From: Spectribacter hydrogenoxidans
GTDB taxonomy: Bacteria; Pseudomonadota; Gammaproteobacteria; Nevskiales; Salinisphaeraceae
Length of the DNA: 64,000 nucleotides
Reading direction: 5' to 3'
NCBI RefSeq assembly: GCF_031846275.1
Contig: NZ_JAVRIB010000001.1
Span: forward strand, 248,001-312,000
The notes below the pieces were generated by a model. The model was not told the DNA's origin, ran no database searches, and saw only the letters and a list, made by a program, of their open reading frames with translations. The translations under genes were made by a program, and so were the position numbers. The first letter of the stretch is position 1. Each line of letters opens with the position of its first letter. Positions 59,216 to 64,000 of the stretch are shown here, piece by piece.

Positions 59216-60199
59216 CTAAAGGGCTTCCGGATCGATACCGTCATGTCGGAGCACGCGCATCAGCGCCTGCTCCATGGCCACCCGGGCGCGCCCGGTGGCG
59301 GCACGCAGGAATGCATGGGTATCGGCGTCTTCGGGTGAGCGGTCCTCGCACTGCTGCGAGTAGTCCTCGAAGGCCAGCAGCGACGTTAGCAGTTCGGCCA
59401 GATGTCTGGGGCATTCACAGACGAGTGTTGGCTGCATCGCAGCCAGGCGGCGCAGCGTTTCGCGGCTGAATCGCGGGGGCGGCGCGTCGTCTTCGGCGCG
59501 GACTTCGGCCATATCGGCCACTTCGGAAGCTTCCGCACCGCGCAGGTGCCGCGCGGCCAGAATTTGACGCAAATCGCTGGCTGGCAGCGGCGAGCGCAGC
59601 AGCGATACGCCATGCCGGGTCAGCCGCTCACGCAGATGGCGCGGCAGGAAGCGGTGCATCAGCAGCGTGTGGCTGGGCTGCAGGGTGTCGATCAGGCGGA
59701 GCAGGTGGGCGAAGTCGATCTCGTCCAGGCTTTCGCATTCCGCCACCAGCATCGGCATGCCGCCATCCCGGTCCGGCCGGAAACGGCTGGCCGCGTCGGC
59801 CAGCGACGCCGCCTCCCCGGTCAGTCGGAAATCGCTGGTGGGCAGCTGCGGTTTGAGCTTGTCGACGGCCAGCGTGCCGGCCACGTACAGCGCAACCGAG
59901 CGACGGGCCGGGCGCCCGTTCTCCGCCGCCGCCAGCCGCTGTTCCAGTGCCTGCATGTCGAGACCCGAGATGGCCCCGATTGCTTCGCCGGCATCAACCA
60001 GCCGGCGCAGCAGCGACAGCTTGCGGATATCGGCCTCGGAGTAGACGCGTTGGCCGCCGCCGCCCCGCTGTGGGTGCACGACAGCATGACGCCGTTCCCA
60101 CGCGCGTAAACAATCAGCCGTCAGCCCGGTGCGTGCTGTCACCGCACCGATGCGGTAGCCATTCGGCTCATCCATCCAGTTGTCAGCAGAGGCTTCCAT
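59216..60199 (-). CDS. MerR family regulator with degenerate sensor domain
   Basis: A 327-residue regulator. The winged HTH GYRIGAVTARTGLTADCLRAWERRH and GGQRVYSEADIRKLSLLRRLVDAG (about 14-70) is the MerR type of the LitR/CarA branch, which usually carries a B12-binding light or cobalamin sensor. The remaining part is about the right length for such a domain but I see no DxHxxG cobalamin motif, so ligand sensing, if any, differs. The ATG at 60199 is chosen over a TTG at 60211; 60175 is also possible. Its promoter region is AT-rich with phased GTC repeats. Confidence 0.8.
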   Translation of the reverse strand: MEASADNWMDEPNGYRIGAVTARTGLTADCLRAWERRHAVVHPQRGGGGQRVYSEADIRKLSLLRRLVDAGEAIGAISGLDMQALEQRLAAAENGRPARRSVALYVAGTLAVDKLKPQLPTSDFRLTGEAASLADAASRFRPDRDGGMPMLVAECESLDEIDFAHLLRLIDTLQPSHTLLMHRFLPRHLRERLTRHGVSLLRSPLPASDLRQILAARHLRGAEASEVADMAEVRAEDDAPPPRFSRETLRRLAAMQPTLVCECPRHLAELLTSLLAFEDYSQQCEDRSPEDADTHAFLRAATGRARVAMEQALMRVLRHDGIDPEAL

Positions 60200-60261
60200 T
60201 GGCAGCGGCAATCCTGATCGCCAATTTGTTGCAATCTAGTATCATGCAGGGCGCTGGAGTT

Positions 60262-60309
60262 GTCAATGTTATGTCCAGTTAAATAATTTATCGTCCATAT
60301 ATTGTCTAG
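60262..60309. promoter_or_regulatory. Phased GTCNA repeats upstream of the MerR-type gene
   Basis: GTCAA, GTCCA, GTCCA and GTCTA begin at 60262, 60273, 60293 and 60304, i.e. spaced 11, 20 and 11 bases, all in the same direction and within a very AT-rich segment. This helical phasing is like direct-repeat operators of LitR/CarA-type MerR proteins. It lies just upstream of the regulator gene, so autoregulation is likely. Confidence 0.5.
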
Positions 60310-60312
60310 ATA

Positions 60313-60696
60313 TTAGTCGCCGTCATCCTTCGAAGAATCCGTATCGCCGGGCCGCCGGCGCAGCTCGTCGGCCACCTCGCGCGGAAAGCTCCAGTCCTCG
60401 TGGTTGTAGCCCAGGTTCTGCATGGCGCGCGCCAGGGCCAGCAGTTGCGCGCGGTTGCCGCGGGAGGCCAGGCCGCTGCCATAGCGGGCAACGAAGCATT
60501 CCAGCCGGGCCAGCAACTGCTGGAAGTCGCGGGCATCGTTGCCGCTGGCCGATTTCTGCTGCGCCCACTTGCGGGCACTCTGGAAGTCCATCGAGGCGAC
60601 CATCATCGAGCCGCCGCGAGTGCCGAAGGTGACCATGGTGAGATCACCCATGCGTCGCATCATGGCGCCCTTCATGACCTTGTCGAACAGATTCAT
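60313..60696 (-). CDS. Conserved-type hypothetical protein
   Basis: A 127-residue soluble protein, mostly helical. It begins MNLFDKVMKGAMMRRMGDLTMVTFG and has an acidic tail EVADELRRRPGDTDSSKDDGD; the middle has LLARLECFVARYGSGLASRG. I do not recognise a family. ATG 60696 is chosen because the longer reading runs into the promoter region of the divergent membrane-protein gene. The AT-rich promoter of the MerR gene starts just after its stop. Confidence 0.65.
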   Translation of the reverse strand: MNLFDKVMKGAMMRRMGDLTMVTFGTRGGSMMVASMDFQSARKWAQQKSASGNDARDFQQLLARLECFVARYGSGLASRGNRAQLLALARAMQNLGYNHEDWSFPREVADELRRRPGDTDSSKDDGD

Positions 60697-60793
60697 CCAG
60701 GCGTCGTTATGGTTGCGCTCGCGGGTTCCGCCAGCATACCGCGCCGGCTGCGTATTGCTATGCTTGCCCCACTTCAAACGGGGGAGATCATCC

Positions 60794-61213
60794 ATGGTCT
60801 GGCTCAAGTCCTTCATTGCCGGGTTCATCGCCACGCTGGTCTGCCACCAGGGGCTCTACACGCTGTTCTGGCTTGGCGGGGCGGTGCCCAATCCGCCATT
60901 CGCCATGGTCCCGACCTGGCCGTTCGGGGTGCCCGCGGTGATTTCGCTGGCGTTCTGGGGCGGCCTGTGGGGCCTGCCGGTCTGGTGGTTCATCCGCGAT
61001 GCGGTGGGGCGCCTGTTCTGGTTGCGGGCCCTGGTGCTGGGGGCCCTCGGGCCAAGTGCCGTGGCGCTGTTCATCGTCTTTCCGCTCAAGGGCATGGGCG
61101 TGGCCGGCGGCTGGGATCCCACCATCATCATGGGTGCGCTGATGCTCAATGGCGCCTGGGGCCTGGGCGTGGCCTGGGGCATGCGCTGGGCCGGGGAAGC
61201 GCGGACGATCTGA
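60794..61213 (+). CDS. Four-helix integral membrane protein
   Basis: A 139-residue membrane protein with segments near 5-30 (FIAGFIATLVCHQGLYTLFWLG), 43-67 (FGVPAVISLAFWGGLWGLPVWWFI), 77-100 (LRALVLGALGPSAVALFIVFPL) and 110-132. GGGGGAG lies 7 bases before the ATG, so this start is firm. It is divergent from the gene at 60313 and 32 bases before the next. I do not recognise the family and no active-site motif is seen. Confidence 0.75.
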   Translation: MVWLKSFIAGFIATLVCHQGLYTLFWLGGAVPNPPFAMVPTWPFGVPAVISLAFWGGLWGLPVWWFIRDAVGRLFWLRALVLGALGPSAVALFIVFPLKGMGVAGGWDPTIIMGALMLNGAWGLGVAWGMRWAGEARTI

Positions 61214-61245
61214 CCACCCTCTGACGCGAAAAAGGGTGCAATTGC

Positions 61246-62256
61246 ATGGATGACCGTTGCCGGGCGCTGCTGGAAGCGCACGTCGCCTTCGAGCTGCGCC
61301 AGTGGCAGGGCAAGGCCCTGGACAAGCACGTGGCCGCCGAGGTGCAACATCTCTGGGACTGGCTGTCCGCCACCCCGCTCGAGGCGTTGATCGATGCCGC
61401 GACGGTGGGCGAGCTGGTCCGCGAGTCGGTGCTGGCGCGGGAGCCGGGGCCGGGCCTGGCGACGGGGATCGGGGCGGTGGCCAGGCACGTGCTGGACGAT
61501 CCGCTGCATGCCGATACCCGGGTGGCGGAAGTGCTCGACCAGTCGGTATTCGAAACCGGCGTGGCGCTGGCCGCGGACATGAAGGACGCCCGCCATGCGC
61601 TGATCCGCAGCGTGGCCCGCAGTCCGATCTATGCCGCGGTGGCTTCCGAGATGCTCTACCACGGCATCCGCGACTACCTGTTTTCCGACCGGGCGCTGCT
61701 GCGGCGGATTCCGGGCGTGTCGTCGCTGCTTAGTGCCGGGGCCGGGGCGGTGAGCAAGCGTCTGCCGCAACTCGAAGCGCAGGTGGAGAAACAGGTGCGC
61801 GCCTATCTCGAGGCCAATCTGTCGCGCACCCTGGCCCAGAGCGAGGCGTTTCTCGCCGAGGCGCTCACCGCCGAGCGCATCCGCGCCCTGGGCGATCAGG
61901 TGTGGGAAGCGCTGGCCGATCGTCCGCTGTTGGCGGCGCGGGTGCTGACCGATGACGATGTCGACGCGCTGGCCGAGTTCGGCGTGCTGGTCTGGAATCA
62001 ACTGCGCGATACGGTGTACGTGGACGAACTGGTCGCGCGGGTTATCGATGCCGTCTATGCCGAGCATGGGCCGCGGCCGGTGACCGATCTGCTGGGCGAT
62101 CTCGGCGTGGATGCGGCGGGTCTGACCCGCGACGCCCGGCGCCTGATCAAGCCGCTGGTGGCCCGCGCCCGGGCCGACGGGGCGCTGGAAATCCTGCTCC
62201 GCCGGCGGCTGGAGCCATTCTATGCGTCTGCGGCCGCGAGCAAGGCCCTGGGTTAG
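61246..62256 (+). CDS. Hypothetical helical protein
   Basis: A 336-residue, Ala/Leu-rich, acidic and almost entirely helical protein without membrane segments or signal peptide. Repeated short helical units occur (for example AEVQHLWDWLSATPLEALIDAATVG and RLPQLEAQVEKQVRAYLEANLSR). No known fold or motif could be assigned. It follows the membrane protein by 32 bases and may be co-transcribed with it. Its stop faces the GNAT gene. Confidence 0.7.
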   Translation: MDDRCRALLEAHVAFELRQWQGKALDKHVAAEVQHLWDWLSATPLEALIDAATVGELVRESVLAREPGPGLATGIGAVARHVLDDPLHADTRVAEVLDQSVFETGVALAADMKDARHALIRSVARSPIYAAVASEMLYHGIRDYLFSDRALLRRIPGVSSLLSAGAGAVSKRLPQLEAQVEKQVRAYLEANLSRTLAQSEAFLAEALTAERIRALGDQVWEALADRPLLAARVLTDDDVDALAEFGVLVWNQLRDTVYVDELVARVIDAVYAEHGPRPVTDLLGDLGVDAAGLTRDARRLIKPLVARARADGALEILLRRRLEPFYASAAASKALG

Positions 62257-62297
62257 TCCTCCGTCATTTCAACGCCCTGCGCCTGCGCCGCAGCGCA

Positions 62298-62324
62298 CGT
62301 CGCCTTCGTGATTTATTCGGGCTA
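62298..62324. repeat. 27-bp dispersed repeat at a stop codon (copy 2)
   Basis: On the minus strand TAGCCCGAATAAATCACGA followed by AGGCGACG begins with the TAG stop of the GNAT gene, exactly as the copy at 43359-43385 begins with the stop of the GGCT gene. Only one base differs (A for G). Both lie in a convergent gene end. Confidence 0.85.
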
Positions 62325-62969
62325 GCTGCCGGTCAGCACCCGCCGGGCCGCATCCGCAGCGCCGTCGCAACTGTGGCGCAGCAGGCTGTCCAGCAGCTTG
62401 GCGCGGGCCAGTTCGCAGGTCGGCAGCTCAACCTCGGCGCGCAGCAGGCCGGCAGTTTCGGTCACGAACGTGCCGCCCGCCTCGGCGAACAGGTTGTACA
62501 TGGGCTTGTTGTCGCGCATCAGCGTGGCGCGAAAACGCTTCACACCGTTGGCCACGGCGCTGGCCGTGAGCAACCGCAGCAGCAGGCTGCCGAGCCCGCG
62601 GCCCTGGTAGTCGTCGATCACCGCCACGGCCGGTTCGGCAGTGTCGCTTCCCGGCTGATCGCGGACATAGCGGGCCACGGCGATGCCGGGCTCGCCCGGT
62701 TCGTCCAGGCTCAGGGCGGCCCAGGCGAAATGGTCGTCATAATCGATCTCGGTGAAGTAGCGCAGCATGCGCTCGGTCAGCACCCCGGTGGGTGCCAGGA
62801 ACCGCCGGTAGCGCGAGTCAGGCGACAGCCGTTCGAAACCGGCCTGCAAGCGTCCCTTGTCATCGGCCGCCACCGGCCGTAGCCGGATGCGGGTGCCGTC
62901 CCGCAGGGAACAGTCGCGGGTGTGCCGCGCGATGAATTCGTCGTCGACTGCGGGTTGCGGGGAGGCCAT
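62322..62969 (-). CDS. GNAT family N-acetyltransferase
   Basis: A 215-residue acetyltransferase. After an N-terminal RLRPVAADDKGRLQAGFERLSPDSRYRRF, the acetyl-CoA site DDYQGRGLGSLLLRLLTASAVANGVKRF (a Q/RxxGxG motif) is plain, followed by DNKPMYNLFAEAGG. It resembles the GNAT domain fused in protein lysine acetyltransferases of the Pat type. ATG 62969 follows GGAGG closely and is 10 bases after the SRPBCC gene. The stop codon belongs to the 27-bp repeat. Confidence 0.88.
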   Translation of the reverse strand: MASPQPAVDDEFIARHTRDCSLRDGTRIRLRPVAADDKGRLQAGFERLSPDSRYRRFLAPTGVLTERMLRYFTEIDYDDHFAWAALSLDEPGEPGIAVARYVRDQPGSDTAEPAVAVIDDYQGRGLGSLLLRLLTASAVANGVKRFRATLMRDNKPMYNLFAEAGGTFVTETAGLLRAEVELPTCELARAKLLDSLLRHSCDGAADAARRVLTGS

Positions 62970-62979
62970 GGGTTGCCAC

Positions 62980-63549
62980 TCACTCCGGGCCGGCGGCCCG
63001 TTCGTTTGCCAGTCGGTTGATGCCGGCCGCCCCGTCGGCCAGCTGTTGCGACAGGGCGCGGCGCACGGCCGCGGTGCCCAGCAGCGGCGGCACCCAGAAT
63101 CCGGGCACGAACTGGGTCGTCCACTCCAGCCGGGTCGCATCGCGCTCCCGGCTCAGGTGCCAGCGGGTCTGGCCGCTGGCGAGATCGCTGCGCTCCGGCA
63201 CGATCTCCGCCCGGATGGTATTCGGGGGTTGCTCCCGGAGCCGCTCCACCGTGGTGACGTCGCGGCAGAAAAACGCCAGACAGCTGCGTGTGACCACCCG
63301 GACCAGCGTCTCGGATCCGTCGCCTGCCAGGCGGCGGCTTTCCAGGATATGCGGGGAAATGCGATCCAGCGCCCCGAAGTCAGTGATCACGGCGTACACG
63401 GCGGCCACCGGAGCATCGAGCCGGAACACGGCCTTGGCGCGGAACGTGTCGCCCTCGCGCGTCACGTCCATGGTTTGCGTGTCCACCCCCTGTGCGCTGG
63501 TGGTGGCCAGCAGGCAGGCGGCCAGCCCGATTGCGCGGGGTCGTGACAT
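62980..63549 (-). CDS. Secreted SRPBCC (START-like) domain protein
   Basis: A 189-residue protein with an N-terminal signal peptide (IGLAACLLATTSAQG) and a SRPBCC/polyketide-cyclase fold: AVFRLDAPVAAVYAVITDFGALDRISPHILESRRL, then SCLAFFCRDVTTVERL with two Cys that may form a disulfide, and a C-terminal helix ALSQQLADGAAGINRLANERA. It likely binds a lipid-like ligand in the periplasm; no activity can be assigned. It is followed after 10 bases by the GNAT gene. Confidence 0.82.
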   Translation of the reverse strand: MSRPRAIGLAACLLATTSAQGVDTQTMDVTREGDTFRAKAVFRLDAPVAAVYAVITDFGALDRISPHILESRRLAGDGSETLVRVVTRSCLAFFCRDVTTVERLREQPPNTIRAEIVPERSDLASGQTRWHLSRERDATRLEWTTQFVPGFWVPPLLGTAAVRRALSQQLADGAAGINRLANERAAGPE

Positions 63550-63611
63550 CGGCGATTCAGCCCGAATGCATGTGCTTCAGCATAACGCGCCTGAGCCGCT
63601 CCGGGTTAACC

Positions 63612-63638
63612 AAAAAAACCCCGGCCGAAGCCGGGGTT
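63612..63638 (-). terminator. Intrinsic terminator of the cold-shock gene
   Basis: Minus-strand reading gives AACCCCGGC-TTCG-GCCGGGG followed by TTTTTTT. It is a near-perfect stem with a UUCG tetraloop, 28 bases after the csp stop. Confidence 0.95.
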
Positions 63639-63666
63639 CTCGGTGATCCTTTCGAGATCGCCGGGA

Positions 63667-63879
63667 TCAGGCGGGACGAATGTCCGAAGCCTGCGGGCCC
63701 TTCTGGCCCTGGGTGATCGTGAACTCCACGGTCTGGCCTTCGGCCAGCGACTTGAAGCCGTCACCGACGATCTGCTTGGCGTGCGCGAACACGTCCTTGC
63801 CGCCGCCGTTCGGGGTGATGAAACCATAACCCTTGGCGTCGTTGAACCACTTCACGGTACCGGTAATCACGTCAGACAT
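63667..63879 (-). CDS. Cold-shock protein, CspA family
   Basis: A 70-residue single-domain RNA/DNA chaperone. KWFNDAKGYGFI has RNP1 and DVFAHAKQI is the RNP2 position, where VFVH is usual; Ala and Lys-Gln in this strand are unusual. AGAGGAAAC is the ribosome binding site 4-12 bases before the ATG. A 5' leader with a hairpin flanked by repeats (63964-63993) lies upstream and may give temperature control as in other csp genes. Confidence 0.95.
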   Translation of the reverse strand: MSDVITGTVKWFNDAKGYGFITPNGGGKDVFAHAKQIVGDGFKSLAEGQTVEFTITQGQKGPQASDIRPA

Positions 63880-63963
63880 GACGTTTCCTCTTGGCTAATC
63901 AAATTAAAAGTGCGGACGCGTGGTCCGCGTTATACAAGCGATCAAGAAACGTGGTCTGCGTCA

Positions 63964-63993
63964 CCGGGTAAACACCGCCAATGGCGGGTAAAC
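63964..63993. repeat. Hairpin flanked by CGGGTAAAC repeats upstream of csp
   Basis: CGGGTAAAC occurs at 63965-63973 and 63985-63993, flanking the inverted repeat CCGCC/GGCGG (63975-63987). It lies about 85-115 bases upstream of the csp ATG and could be promoter-proximal or part of its leader RNA. Confidence 0.5.
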
Positions 63994-64000
63994 TGAAAAC

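Overview
The window is a chromosomal segment of a GC-rich (roughly two-thirds G+C) gammaproteobacterium that includes the replication origin. The markers are mnmE-yidC-rnpA-rpmH, transcribed leftward, facing dnaA-dnaN-recF-gyrB, transcribed rightward, with DnaA boxes around dnaA and two perfect parS palindromes inside recF. A homodimeric-type pyruvate dehydrogenase operon, the glnA-ntrBC nitrogen circuit, FleQ/FleN/FliA-type flagellar regulators and glyQS-gmhB all fit Gammaproteobacteria. A glucosyl-3-phosphoglycerate synthase/phosphatase pair (compatible solute) and many acidic proteins hint at a salt-adapted organism; that is inference and I cannot name the species. No tRNA or rRNA gene, CRISPR array, prophage or insertion sequence was seen.

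Layout. 0-2.7 kb: end of a phosphomannomutase gene, a GST, a TfoX-domain protein and an N-terminally truncated FadL-type porin. 2.8-10.1 kb: a lipid/acyl-CoA block (GST, SDR, APH-type kinase, TetR, acyl-CoA dehydrogenase, histidine phosphatase; divergently SDR and saccharopine-dehydrogenase-like protein) resembling the levulinate/4-hydroxyacid catabolic modules. 10.1-16.2 kb: aceE-aceF-lpdA, with E3 carrying its own lipoyl domain. 16.3-18.7 kb: a tightly overlapping three-gene cassette of amidoligase, class I glutamine amidotransferase and glutaminyl cyclase, the best candidate for an undescribed pathway. 18.7-29 kb: origin region. 29-32.5 kb: glyQ-glyS-gmhB. 32.6-37.6 kb: glnA, a DUF4124 protein, ntrB and ntrC with visible NtrC sites and a sigma-54 promoter. 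37.6-38.7 kb: glycerate kinase.

38.9-42.7 kb: fleQ, a tiny Fis-HTH protein that looks like the C-terminal remnant of a FleR-type activator, fleN with a degraded P-loop, and fliA, with no flagellar structural gene in the window. 42.9-49.7 kb: envelope and small-molecule genes (GGCT, sterol-desaturase family, Na/Ca antiporter, glycosyltransferases, chorismatase, lipase-like hydrolase). 49.9-51.9 kb: glucosylglycerate synthesis. 52-57.2 kb: a cobalt-type nitrile hydratase operon (amidase, beta, alpha, activator, HupE metal transporter, CoA-transferase) whose alpha-subunit tail is duplicated. 57.3-64 kb: purT, an FKBP isomerase, a MerR-type regulator with a striking AT-rich promoter, three uncharacterised genes, a GNAT, a SRPBCC protein and a cold-shock protein.

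Small repeats are a second theme: two long inverted repeats near 4.3 and 13.4 kb, a 27-bp element that supplies the TAG stop codon of two unrelated genes, GAAAC-rich sequence within and between lpdA and aceF, and a duplicated gene end in the nitrile hydratase operon.
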